Positions 8,321 through 16,258 of a stretch of 33,929 nucleotides of DNA are shown here, in pieces (the first letter of the stretch is position 1; each line of letters begins with the position of its first letter). The stretch covers positions 1 to 33,929 of the forward strand of contig JAHBWA010000095.1 in NCBI GenBank assembly GCA_019637195.1, in the 5' to 3' direction. Source of the stretch: Labilithrix sp. (lineage in GTDB: Bacteria > Myxococcota_A > Polyangia > Polyangiales > Polyangiaceae). The notes beneath the pieces were generated by a model that searched no databases, had not been told where the DNA came from, and worked only from the letters and a program-made list of their open reading frames with translations. The position numbers and the translations under genes were made by a program.

Positions 8321-9624
8321 CCCTCGCGCGCGCCGCCGGCATCGCGCTGCTCGCGATCGGGGCGCCGGCGTGCGGCCTCGGTGAGCTGTTCGGCGGCGAC
8401 CGCGTCAACCCCGAGGTCCCGACCTGGTACAACCGGCCGAACGGCGCGATGCACGTCTTCGCGCACCGCAAGCTGACGGTCGAGGGGCGCGCGCAGGGCG
8501 AGGAGTGGGAGCGCGGCAAGCCCGAGATCGATCCCGAGCACGACCGCGTGTTCGTCGGATCGTCGGACCGAGGTCTCTACGCGCTCCGCGCCGGCGACGC
8601 GAGCACGCTCTGGCGGTTCGAGACCGCCAACATGGTGCAGAGCGAGCCGCTCTACGATCCCGAGATGGATTACGTCTACTTCGGCTCGAACGACGGCGCG
8701 CTCTACTGCGTGAAGGCGGCGACGGGGGAGCTCGTCTACCGCTACGACACCGGGGCCGAGGTCGCGCGCAAGCCCGTGCGGCTCGGCGAGGTCCTGATGT
8801 TCGCCAACGCGTCGGACTTCCTGTTCGCCATCGACCGGCGCACCGGCAAGCCGCGGTGGCAGGTCCGTCGATCGCCGGCGCTCGGCATGGAGATCAGCGG
8901 ACACGCGGGTCCGGCGCTCGATCCGACGACGGGGCTCGTTTACATGGCGTACTCGGACGGGCACGTCATCGCGTACAGCGTCGCCGACGGCTCGGAGCAG
9001 TGGACGCCCGTGGACCTCTCGGCGGAGGCCGAGCAAGGGGTCGGCGAGGCGCCGCGCTACCTCGACGTCGACAGCACGCCCGTGGTCGACGAGCACCCTC
9101 AAGGGCACGTCGTCTACGTGTCGAGCTACGCAGGCGGGGTCTACGCCCTCGACGCGGCGTCCGGCTCGCGGGTCTGGTCGAACGACAAGGCGATCGGCGT
9201 CACGGACCTCATGCTGTTCGACGAGCCGGCGCACGCGCCGAACCCGAACGGCCCCGACAAGGGCGGGCCGACCGTCCCGGCGAAGAAGATCCTGCTCGCG
9301 TCGAGCGCGTCGAGCGGCCTCATGGGGCTCGATCCGTTCACCGGCCGCGTCCTCTGGCGCAACAAGCTGCCCGAGGGCGGCGTCTCGGCGCCCGTGGCGT
9401 TCGCGGGGGCCGTCCTCGTCGGGACGACCCGCTACGGGCTCTTCTTGCTCTCGCCGCGGAACGGCAAGGTCATCGACGGGATCGACCTGGGGTCCGGGTT
9501 CGCCCAGACGCCCGCGGCGTTCGCCGGGCGCGCGTACATGATGACGAACGCCGGGACGTTCCTCGGCGTCGCCGTCGAGCCGCCGCTACCGAGCCGCGGC
9601 GCGAAGACCACCGCACGCAACTGA
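8317..9624 (+). CDS. bamB: BamB-like PQQ beta-propeller lipoprotein
   Basis: Starting at TTG 8317, which overlaps the previous stop codon (ATTGA), the protein is 435 residues with a lipoprotein signal (RAAGIALLAIGAPAC, C19). The rest is a beta-propeller with repeated PQQ/WD-type blades: DRVFVGSSDRGLYALRAGDASTLWRF, DYVYFGSNDGALYCVKAATGELVY, HVVYVSSYAGGVYALDAASG, ILLASSASSGLMGLDPFTGRVLWR. BamB is the propeller lipoprotein of the BAM complex. Assignment rests on architecture plus the yfgM-like neighbour. A generic PQQ-repeat lipoprotein is the alternative. An upstream GTG/ATG would destroy the signal peptide. Confidence 0.78.
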   Translation: MTLARAAGIALLAIGAPACGLGELFGGDRVNPEVPTWYNRPNGAMHVFAHRKLTVEGRAQGEEWERGKPEIDPEHDRVFVGSSDRGLYALRAGDASTLWRFETANMVQSEPLYDPEMDYVYFGSNDGALYCVKAATGELVYRYDTGAEVARKPVRLGEVLMFANASDFLFAIDRRTGKPRWQVRRSPALGMEISGHAGPALDPTTGLVYMAYSDGHVIAYSVADGSEQWTPVDLSAEAEQGVGEAPRYLDVDSTPVVDEHPQGHVVYVSSYAGGVYALDAASGSRVWSNDKAIGVTDLMLFDEPAHAPNPNGPDKGGPTVPAKKILLASSASSGLMGLDPFTGRVLWRNKLPEGGVSAPVAFAGAVLVGTTRYGLFLLSPRNGKVIDGIDLGSGFAQTPAAFAGRAYMMTNAGTFLGVAVEPPLPSRGAKTTARN

Positions 9625-9659
9625 CGCCGCGAGCCGGCGGCGCGAAGACCACCACGCGC
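9591..9659 (+). repeat. Imperfect direct repeat spanning the bamB stop codon
   Basis: A block of about 28 bp at 9591-9618, containing GCGCGAAGACCACC, recurs at about 9631-9659, 40 bp later. The first copy encodes the last residues of bamB (SRGAKTTARN) and the second lies beyond the stop. Further downstream GCGCGCGACCGTTGCG occurs twice and GACGCCGCGAG twice, giving a patchwork of short duplications up to about 9740. Confidence 0.7.
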
Positions 9660-9824
9660 TGCGAGGCGAGCGCCGCGCGCGACCGTTGCGCCCGAGGCGG
9701 GCGCGCGCGCGACCGTTGCGCTCAACGCGACGCCGCGAGCTGTGAGCCGGAGCGGAGCTGAAGCGACACTGGAGCACCCGGGCGGGCCGCCACGGCCCCC
9801 TCATCCGCCCCGCTTCGAATTTCG

Positions 9825-9840
9825 CATAAGATGCATTATG
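9825..9840. promoter_or_regulatory. AT-rich imperfect palindrome
   Basis: CATAA-N6-TTATG sits in a conspicuously AT-rich island (about 9815-9850) within otherwise ~75% GC spacer. It could be an operator or promoter element for the HAD gene. No matching -35/-10 pair is convincing, and the arms are only 5 bp. Confidence 0.3.
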
Positions 9841-9900
9841 TAAACTCGCAATGCGACGAGGTCCCAGGTTTTTAGGGAGTTTGTGCATGCTCGGGCGGCT

Positions 9901-10102
9901 GACTCACCAGAGGCGGCTTTCGGCGGTCGCGGTGCGGACGCACATCGGGCGAGATCGGGCAGGCCCGCGCCCAGCGGCGCGCGCTCCAGGGTCCAGGGTG
10001 GTTCGCTCGAGTCTGCCGGCGACTCGCCACCAGGCGGTCGCGGTCGCGGTTCTCGGCGGTCGCGGTTCGCCGAGTGCGGACGCATGGTGGTTCGCTCGAG
10101 TC
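9901..10102 (+). repeat. Degenerate tandem duplication upstream of the HAD gene
   Basis: Two related units lie in the non-coding spacer. Each begins GACTC(A/G)CCA at 9901 and 10021, contains CGGCGGTCGCGGT and GTGCGGACGCA, and ends in an identical 17-bp GGTGGTTCGCTCGAGTC (9997-10013 and 10086-10102). The internal order is partly rearranged. I see no protein-coding sense in either unit. The whole spacer 9625-10230 otherwise shows no gene I can support. Confidence 0.6.
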
Positions 10103-10230
10103 GAGGTCGAGTGCGCCCGTTCGTTCGATCGTCGACGCACGCAGCCTCTCGGAGGTCGACCCGCGCGGGGCCACCGGTGATGCATGAGCTCGCGGCGGCG
10201 TCCGGAACGTGGGTTGCACGCTGGCGGAGG

Positions 10231-11085
10231 ATGCCCGCGCACGAGTCTGCGTCCCGTCGTCCCCGACCCTCCCGCAAGGGCGCCGCGGCTCCGGGCCGCG
10301 AGCTCCGGTTCAAGGCGCTCGCCACCGACTACGACGGCACGCTCGCGGACGACGGAAAGGTCTCGCGCGACGCGCTCGCCGCGCTCCGCCGCGCGCGCAA
10401 GGCCGGGCGGAAGCTCGTGCTCGTCACGGGCCGCGAGCTCGAGGACCTCATGCGAACGTTCGCCGAGGTCGACGCGTTCGACGTCATCGTCGCCGAGAAC
10501 GGCGCCCTGCTCTACACGCCCTGCCCGTTTCCACCGCGCGAGCGACCGCTGGCCGCGGCGCCGCCGTCGGAGTTCTCGCAGACGCTCATCGAGCGGGGCG
10601 TCGGCCCCATCTCGAGCGGACGGATCATCGTCGCGACCTGGGAGCCGCACCAGCAGGTCGTCCTCGACACGATCCGTGACCTCGGGCTCGAGCTCGAGGT
10701 CATCTTCAACAAAGGTGCGGTGATGGTGCTGCCGTCGGGCGTGAACAAGGCGAGCGGGCTTCGCGCGGCGCTCACGGACCTCGACATCGAGGCGTCCGAG
10801 GTCGTCGGCGTCGGCGACGGCGAGAACGACCACTCGCTGCTCGAGGCCTGCGGTCTCGGCGTCGCGGTCGCGAACGCCGTCCCCGCGCTGAAGAAGCGCG
10901 CGGACCTCGTCATGCTCGAGCCACGCGGCGCGGGAGTGGTCGAGCTCATCGATCAGATGCTCGCGACCGACTTCGCCGACGTCGCGCGCGCGAAGCCGGA
11001 CGCCACCACGCGCGTGGTCCCGGCGGCGCTGCAGTCCTCGACGCGCGTGGCGCGCGAGGGCCGTCCGAAGCACTCCGCGTCCTGA
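10231..11085 (+). CDS. HAD-superfamily (Cof-type) hydrolase
   Basis: From ATG 10231 the protein is 284 residues. HAD motif I is ATDYDGTLADDG (nucleophile D33, acid/base D35), motif II LVLVTGRELEDL, and motif III/IV VVGVGDGENDHSLLEACGLGVAVANAVPALK, the Mg-binding loop typical of Cof/IIB phosphatases. A cap region lies between (PFPPRERPL ... EVIFNKGAVMVLPSGVNKASGL). The substrate is probably a small phosphorylated sugar or cofactor; the sequence does not decide which. The start is uncertain: the open frame continues upstream, ATG 10180 is an alternative, and GGAGG abuts ATG 10231 without a normal spacer. The ~30 residues after the C-terminal helix are low complexity. Confidence 0.85.
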   Translation: MPAHESASRRPRPSRKGAAAPGRELRFKALATDYDGTLADDGKVSRDALAALRRARKAGRKLVLVTGRELEDLMRTFAEVDAFDVIVAENGALLYTPCPFPPRERPLAAAPPSEFSQTLIERGVGPISSGRIIVATWEPHQQVVLDTIRDLGLELEVIFNKGAVMVLPSGVNKASGLRAALTDLDIEASEVVGVGDGENDHSLLEACGLGVAVANAVPALKKRADLVMLEPRGAGVVELIDQMLATDFADVARAKPDATTRVVPAALQSSTRVAREGRPKHSAS

Positions 11086-11123
11086 TCGCGACCCGCGTCC
11101 GCCACGGCGCCGCGGGCGCGCGG

Positions 11124-11165
11124 CCCGCGATGGCTGCCGCGCCCGCGATGGCTGCCGCGCCCGCG
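11124..11165 (+). repeat. 18-bp tandem repeat (2.3 copies)
   Basis: CCCGCGATGGCTGCCGCG is repeated head to tail at 11124-11141 and 11142-11159, followed by a partial copy that runs into a GC palindrome. It lies just after the HAD gene in the 260-bp spacer before the next lipoprotein gene. Nothing else is recognised in that spacer. Confidence 0.85.
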
Positions 11166-11345
11166 GGCCCAGCGATGGGCCTCGAGGGTGGGCGCCCGAA
11201 GTCCGCCGAGAACGTGCGTTCTCGGTCGCGGCGTTCACGGCCGGGCATCCAACGCGGCGTCACGCGCGCTCAACGCCTCGAAATTCCGGCGGCTGCCGCG
11301 TGGGGGTGGCTCGGCTCGGCGTTTGCTCTGCTGGACGGCGCAGCA

Positions 11346-11900
11346 ATGATGACGCTCTTCCTCGAGTCACGGGTCGTTCGCGCGCTGGCGGTCGGTATCG
11401 TCGCGTTGGCAGGAGCCGGCTGCGACGCGGACGAAGAGAGCGTGACGACCGAGGGCACGATGCGTTCGGACGGCTACGCGCTCTTCGCCGTCGACAACAA
11501 GCGTCAGCAGCGGAACGACGTGACGGTCACCGTGGGCGACGCCGATCCGGGCGCGACGTACGTGCTTCTCTATTCGGAGCGCGCTCCGCGCAACGTCGGC
11601 TGGTTCCGCTTCGACCCCGGCAGCCGCTCGCGCTGCGGCGGCAGCACCGGCCCGCACTGCGAGGTACCCGCGTTCGGGCACATGGTCGACGTCGTGACGG
11701 TGCCGGAGGGCGCGAGCGAGGTCGTACTCCGCGACGAGCGGTGCGGCTGCGACGCTGACAACGACGACGCGAGCTGGACGGGACACTGGGCGGTCATGCG
11801 GATCGAGCGCACCGACCGCACCAACACGCTCCGGTTCGACGTCCGCGCCCTCAAGGTCCGGGGCTACGCCTCCGAGCCGAAGGTCGACCAGCTTCAGTAA
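11346..11900 (+). CDS. Cysteine-containing hypothetical lipoprotein
   Basis: This is a 184-residue protein from the double start ATGATG at 11346. The signal sequence is VVRALAVGIVALAGAGC with lipidated C26, followed by an acidic linker and a compact beta-rich domain: YALFAVDNKRQQRNDVTVTVG, ATYVLLYSERAPRNVGWFRF. It has cysteine pairs in RCGGSTGPHCEV and DERCGCDAD. The paired cysteines suggest disulfides in the periplasm or at the surface. I know no family for it. A longer reading frame upstream (from 11130) would bury the lipobox and is low complexity, so it is rejected. It reads toward the urease operon across the repeat-filled spacer, but nothing ties it functionally to urease. Confidence 0.75.
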   Translation: MMTLFLESRVVRALAVGIVALAGAGCDADEESVTTEGTMRSDGYALFAVDNKRQQRNDVTVTVGDADPGATYVLLYSERAPRNVGWFRFDPGSRSRCGGSTGPHCEVPAFGHMVDVVTVPEGASEVVLRDERCGCDADNDDASWTGHWAVMRIERTDRTNTLRFDVRALKVRGYASEPKVDQLQ

Positions 11901-11927
11901 GCAGAGCAGGCGGGTCGCGCGGTCGCT

Positions 11928-12065
11928 CGTCGCGGCGGGCAGCGCGTCGCGGACCGAGCGCTCCGCGGCCACCACGAAAGGACGCGTCGCGGCGGGCAGC
12001 GCGTCGCGGACCAAGCGCTCCGCGGCCACCACGAAGGACGCGTCGCGGACCGGCAGCGCGTCGCG
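11928..12065 (+). repeat. 56/57-bp tandem repeat upstream of ureD (about 2.4 copies)
   Basis: Units at 11928-11984 (57 bp) and 11985-12040 (56 bp) differ by a G/A change and one base deletion. Each begins CGTCGCGGCGGGCAGCGCG and ends CACGAAAGGACG or CACGAAGGACG. A third, truncated unit begins at 12041. The array fills most of the spacer between the lipoprotein stop and the ureD start, so it lies in the probable ureD promoter or leader region. Confidence 0.9.
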
Positions 12066-12114
12066 GCCGGCGGCGCGAGTTGACTCGGCCGCGTGGTTCG
12101 CCGACCGTTCGCGC

Positions 12115-12966
12115 ATGCTCGCCGCCGCTCCCGGCCCGGTCGCTCCCCCCGTCGGCTCCTGGCGCTCGGGGCGCGGGACGCTCGTGGCGCGGAGGAGCGG
12201 CGAGCGAACGGTGCTCGCGACTGCGCGCGCGGTGAGCCCGCTCCGCTTCGTGCGCCCCACCTTCGCCGGCACGAGCTGCGCCGCGGCGTGCCTCGTGACG
12301 TTCGGGGGCGGGCTCGTCGACGGTGACGCGGTCGACGTCGATCTCGAGGTCGAGGCCGGCGCCACGCTCGTCGTCTTCACCCAGTCGTCGACCAAGGTCT
12401 TTCGCGGGGCCTCGCGCCAGTCGCTTCGCGCCAAGGTCGAGGGCACGCTGGTCTTGCTGCCGGATCCGGTCGCCGCGTTCGCGGACGCCCGCTACACCCA
12501 GCGCCTCGACGTGGAGCTCGTGCGCGACGGCGCGTGCGTGCTCCTCGACGGCTTCACCTCGGGACGCGCCGCCTTCGGCGAGCGGTGGGCGATGAGCGGG
12601 CTCGATCTGCGCACGCGCATCACCCACGACGAGCGCGCGGTGGTCGTCGACGCGCTTCACCTCGACGCCGCCGACGGCCCCATCGCCGAACGCACAGGCC
12701 GCTTCGACGCCTTCGCGACGCTCATCGCCGTGGGACGTGGCGCCGCGCCGGTCGCGTCGGCGATCCAGCGCGAGCCCGTCGCGCCGCCCTCGCCCGACCT
12801 CGTCGTCGCGGCGAGCCCCCTGCCCCGCGCCGACGCGCTCGGGCTGCCGGGCGCGATCGTCCGCGTCGCAGCGTCGAGCCCCGCCCGCGCGATGTTCGCC
12901 GTCCGGTCGCGGCTGCGAAACCTTCCCGACATCGATGGCGTGGATCCCTTTGGCTCTCGGTACTGA
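12115..12966 (+). CDS. ureD: Urease accessory protein UreD
   Basis: This 283-residue protein has the UreD/UreH layout. The start of the beta-helix is LVARRSGERTVLATARAVSPLRFVRPTF. The family hallmarks GGGLVDGDAVDVDLEVEAGATLVVFTQSSTKVFRG and ALLPDPVAAFADARYTQ-like region (VLLPDPVAAFADARY) follow, then FTSGRAAFGERWAM. UreD binds apo-urease first and, with UreF and UreG, forms the platform and tunnel that deliver nickel. It is the first gene of the operon, and ureAB starts 5 bp after its stop. ATG 12115 has no strong ribosome-binding site, and no obvious promoter is seen in the repeat region upstream. Confidence 0.92.
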   Translation: MLAAAPGPVAPPVGSWRSGRGTLVARRSGERTVLATARAVSPLRFVRPTFAGTSCAAACLVTFGGGLVDGDAVDVDLEVEAGATLVVFTQSSTKVFRGASRQSLRAKVEGTLVLLPDPVAAFADARYTQRLDVELVRDGACVLLDGFTSGRAAFGERWAMSGLDLRTRITHDERAVVVDALHLDAADGPIAERTGRFDAFATLIAVGRGAAPVASAIQREPVAPPSPDLVVAASPLPRADALGLPGAIVRVAASSPARAMFAVRSRLRNLPDIDGVDPFGSRY

Positions 12967-12971
12967 CGCGC

Positions 12972-13742
12972 ATGCACCTGTCCCCTCGCGACATCGACAA
13001 GCTGGTCCTGCACGGCGCGGGGTTCCTCGCGCAGAAGCGCCTCGCGCGCGGCCTGCGCCTCAACTACCCGGAGACCGTCGCGCTCCTCGCGGCGCAGTTG
13101 CTCGAGCTGATCCGCGACGGCGACCGCGGCGTCGCCGAGCTCATGGACATCGGGCGCAAGATGCTGGGCAAGGCGCAGGTCCTGCCGGGCGTCGCGCGGC
13201 TCGTGCACGACGTGCAGGTCGAGGGCACCTTCCCGGACGGGACGAAGCTCGTGACGGTGCACGATCCGATCTGCCTCGAGCACGGCGACCTCACGCTCGC
13301 GCTCCACGGCTCGTTCCTCCCCGTGCCGGACGTCGCGATCTTCGACGCGACGGAAGACGATACGGCGAGCGAGCGCGTCGGGGCGATCGACGTCGCGAAG
13401 GGAGAGCTCGAGCTCTCCGCCGGACGCGCTCGGACCACGCTCGAGGTGACGAGCCGCGGCGACCGGCCCATCCAGGTCGGCAGCCACTATCCGTTCGAGG
13501 CCGCGAACCGCGCGCTCGAGTTCGACCGCGCCGCGGCGGCCGGCAAGCACCTCGACATCCCGGCCGGCACGGCCATGCGCTTCGAGCCCGGCGAGACGCG
13601 CACCGTCGTGCTCGTCGCCAACGCCGGCGGCGAGATCGCCGGCCCGTCGCCGCGCGAGATCGCGGAGAGCTTCGCGCGCGGCGTCGCGGCGCCGTCCGCC
13701 CGCGTCGCGCCGTCGGGCGCAGCCGGACGGGAGCCGTCGTGA
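12972..13742 (+). CDS. ureAB: Urease gamma-beta fusion subunit
   Basis: This single 256-residue chain carries both small urease subunits. Residues 1-100 are the gamma subunit (MHLSPRDIDKLVLHGAGFLA; RLNYPETVALLAAQLLELIRDG; MLGKAQVLPGVARLVHDVQV; FPDGTKLVTVHDPI). Residues ~125-225 are the beta subunit (GAIDVAKGELELSAG; TSRGDRPIQVGSHYPFEAANRAL; LDIPAGTAMRFEPGETRTVVLV). The joined arrangement is the one known from Helicobacter UreA, where most bacteria have separate ureA and ureB. The C-terminal tail is Ala/Ser/Pro-rich. The start codon is 5 bp after ureD, and its stop overlaps the ureC GTG (GTGA). It forms the structural enzyme with UreC. Confidence 0.93.
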   Translation: MHLSPRDIDKLVLHGAGFLAQKRLARGLRLNYPETVALLAAQLLELIRDGDRGVAELMDIGRKMLGKAQVLPGVARLVHDVQVEGTFPDGTKLVTVHDPICLEHGDLTLALHGSFLPVPDVAIFDATEDDTASERVGAIDVAKGELELSAGRARTTLEVTSRGDRPIQVGSHYPFEAANRALEFDRAAAAGKHLDIPAGTAMRFEPGETRTVVLVANAGGEIAGPSPREIAESFARGVAAPSARVAPSGAAGREPS

Positions 13743-15451
13743 GCCGTCTCGACCGCCGCGCCTACGCCGCGATGTACGGCCCGACCACGGGCGATCGCGT
13801 CACCCTGGGCGACACCGGGCTCGTGGTCGAGGTCGAGCGCGACTTCGCCGTGTACGGCGACGAGTGCAAGTTCGGCGGGGGGAAGGTCCTGCGCGACGCG
13901 CAAGGGCAGATGCCGGGCGCGCGCGACGACGACGCGCTCGACGTCGTCATCACGAACGCGCTGATCGTCGACTGGACCGGCGTCTACAAGGCGGACATCG
14001 GCATCAAGCAAGGGCGCATCGTCGGCATCGGGAAGGCCGGCAACCCGCGCGTCATGCGCGGCGTCACGCAGGGCATGATCGTCGGCGTCACGACCGAGGC
14101 GATCGCCGGAGAAGGCCACGTCGTCACGGCCGGCGGGATCGACGCGCACATCCATTTCATCTGTCCTCAGCAGGCGCACGAGGCGCTCGCGAGCGGCGTC
14201 ACCACGTTCATCGGCGGCGGGACGGGCCCCGCGACCGGCACCAACGCCACGACGTGCACTCCGGGCGTGCGGAACATCGAGCTGATGCTGCTCGCGACCG
14301 ACGCGCTGCCGATCAACATCGGGCTCACCGGCAAGGGAAACTCGTCGCGCCCCGAGGGCCTCGCCGACCAGATCCGCGCGGGCGCCGTCGGCCTCAAGCT
14401 CCACGAGGACTGGGGCACGACCCCGAGCGTGATCGACACGAGCCTCGCGATCGCCGACGAGGAGGACGTCCAGATCACGATCCACACCGACACGCTGAAC
14501 GAGTCGGGCTACGTCGACGACTCGATCGCGGCGCTCAAAGGGCGGACGATCCACACGTACCACACCGAGGGCGCCGGGGGCGGCCACGCGCCGGACATCC
14601 TGCGCGTCTGCGCCGAGCCGAACGTGCTCCCGAGCTCGACGAACCCGACGCGTCCGTTCACGAAGAACACGCTCGACGAGCACCTCGACATGCTCATGGT
14701 CTGCCATCACCTGGACCGCAGCATCCCCGAGGACGTCGCGTTCGCGGAGAGCCGCATCCGCGGCGAGACCATCGCCGCCGAGGACGTGCTGCACGATCTC
14801 GGCGCGCTCAGCATCGTCTCGAGCGACAGCCAGGCGATGGGCCGGGTCGGCGAGGTCGTCTGCCGGACCTGGCAGACGGCCGCGAAGATGAAGGGCGAGC
14901 GCGGCACGCTCCCCGAAGACTCCTCCGCCAACGACAACTTCCGCGTCCGGCGGTATGTCGCGAAGTACACGATCAATCCGGCGATCGCGCACGGGATGGC
15001 CCACGAGATCGGCTCCGTCGAGGTCGGCAAGTGGGCGGACCTCGTGCTATGGCGCCCGGCGTTCTTCGGCATCCGGCCCGAGCTGGTGATCAAGGGCGGC
15101 TTCATCGCCTGGGCGCAGATGGGGGACCCGAACGCCTCGATCCCTACGCCGCAGCCGTCCTACATGCGCCCGATGTTCGCCGCGCACGGCGGGGCGACGG
15201 GCGCGGCGAGCCTCGCCTTCGTCTCGCAGCGCGCGCTCGCGGAGGGGCGCGTCGGCTCGCTCGGGCTCGGCAAGCAGCTCCGGGCCGTCCGGGGCTGCCG
15301 TGGCATCGGCAAGGAGGACCTTCGGCTCAACTGCGCGCTGCCGTCGATGCGGGTCGATCCCGAGACCTACCAGGTCTTCGCCGACGGCGTGCTCTTGACG
15401 TCCAGCCCCGCGGCGCGCGTCGCGCTGGCGCGCCTCTACTCGCTCTTCTGA
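13739..15451 (+). CDS. ureC: Urease alpha subunit UreC
   Basis: This is the 570-residue catalytic subunit, which hydrolyses urea to ammonia and carbamate. All active-site residues are visible, offset by three from the Klebsiella numbering. They are H137 and H139 (DAHIHF), the carbamylated lysine K220 and H222 (GLKLHEDWG), H249 (TIHTDT), H275 (TYHTEGAGGGHAPD), flap C322-H323 (MVCHHL), R339 and D363 (SSDSQAMGR). Length is normal. GTG 13739 overlaps the ureAB stop by 4 bp, indicating coupled synthesis of the structural subunits. Nothing suggests inactivation, so an active nickel enzyme is expected provided maturation works without UreE. Confidence 0.97.
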   Translation: MSRLDRRAYAAMYGPTTGDRVTLGDTGLVVEVERDFAVYGDECKFGGGKVLRDAQGQMPGARDDDALDVVITNALIVDWTGVYKADIGIKQGRIVGIGKAGNPRVMRGVTQGMIVGVTTEAIAGEGHVVTAGGIDAHIHFICPQQAHEALASGVTTFIGGGTGPATGTNATTCTPGVRNIELMLLATDALPINIGLTGKGNSSRPEGLADQIRAGAVGLKLHEDWGTTPSVIDTSLAIADEEDVQITIHTDTLNESGYVDDSIAALKGRTIHTYHTEGAGGGHAPDILRVCAEPNVLPSSTNPTRPFTKNTLDEHLDMLMVCHHLDRSIPEDVAFAESRIRGETIAAEDVLHDLGALSIVSSDSQAMGRVGEVVCRTWQTAAKMKGERGTLPEDSSANDNFRVRRYVAKYTINPAIAHGMAHEIGSVEVGKWADLVLWRPAFFGIRPELVIKGGFIAWAQMGDPNASIPTPQPSYMRPMFAAHGGATGAASLAFVSQRALAEGRVGSLGLGKQLRAVRGCRGIGKEDLRLNCALPSMRVDPETYQVFADGVLLTSSPAARVALARLYSLF

Positions 15452-15463
15452 GGCGATCCCCCC

Positions 15464-16258
15464 ATGCGCCCCCCGTCGGATGATCGTCGCTGGCTCCTGC
15501 TGCAGCTCTCCGACGGGACGTTCCCGAGCGGCGGCTTCGCCCACTCGGCCGGCCTCGAGGCCGCGCTCGTCCTCGGCGCGTTCGACGGCGCGTCGCGCGG
15601 GGGCGCTGCGCGCGAGGGGGTGGCGAACGGCGCGACGAGCGATGCCGCGTTCGACCGCACGGCGGGCGGTGACACGCGCGGCGCCGTGTTCGGCCAGGCG
15701 GGCGGTGACGACGGGGCGCGGAGGCTCGAGCGGTTCGTCGACGCGAGTCTCCGGCAGCTCGGGCGCACTGCCCTCCCGTTCGTACGCGCAGCCGCGGCCG
15801 ATCCCTCCCGGCTCGCGGAGCTCGACGCCGCGTTCGACTGCACCGCCACGATGCTCGGCCCCAACCGCGCGAGCCGCTCCCAGGGGAGAGCGCTCGCGAG
15901 CGCCGCGGCGCGCGTCTGGGAGCAGGTCGCCCCGATCGCCGACCACGCGAGGCGGGGCCCGGCGCATCATCCACCGGTGTTCGGCGCCCTCTTCGGTCTG
16001 CTCGGAGTGGACGGCGACGACGCGCTCGCGGCGTACCTACACGGCGCGCTGCGCGGGATCCTCTCGGCCGGCGTGCGCCTCGGGCTCGTCGGGCCCCTCG
16101 AGGCGCAGCGCATCCACGCATCAGCCGCACGCGGCCTCGGCGAGCTCATCGCCGGCGCGGACGCGCTCGAGCCCGCGGACGCGGCGCAGACGGCGCCCCT
16201 CATCGAGATCTTCGCGGCGCTCCACGAGCGCCTCGACGGAAGGATGTTCCAATCATGA
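15464..16258 (+). CDS. ureF: Urease accessory protein UreF (with insertion)
   Basis: This 264-residue protein opens with the UreF hallmark LLQLSDGTFPSGGFAHSAGLE. It continues with helices including GRALASAAARVWE, HHPPVFGALFGLLGVDGDDALAAYLHGALRGILSAGVRLGLVGPLEAQRI. UreF links UreD to UreG and gates GTPase activity. Residues ~38-80 (GASRGGAAREGVANGATSD and an AGGD-rich stretch) are low complexity and make the protein about 35-40 residues longer than usual UreF. The stop overlaps the ureG start (ATGA). ATG 15464 lies 12 bp after ureC. Confidence 0.9.
   Translation: MRPPSDDRRWLLLQLSDGTFPSGGFAHSAGLEAALVLGAFDGASRGGAAREGVANGATSDAAFDRTAGGDTRGAVFGQAGGDDGARRLERFVDASLRQLGRTALPFVRAAAADPSRLAELDAAFDCTATMLGPNRASRSQGRALASAAARVWEQVAPIADHARRGPAHHPPVFGALFGLLGVDGDDALAAYLHGALRGILSAGVRLGLVGPLEAQRIHASAARGLGELIAGADALEPADAAQTAPLIEIFAALHERLDGRMFQS

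Noticed and set aside
11928..12065. Possible CRISPR array before ureD
   Set aside because: The units are contiguous and ~56 bp with no unique spacers, and no cas genes are present; it is a plain tandem repeat.
12080..12108. TTGACT at 12080 as the -35 box of a ureD promoter
   Set aside because: No -10-like hexamer follows at 15-19 bp; the match is to one half only.
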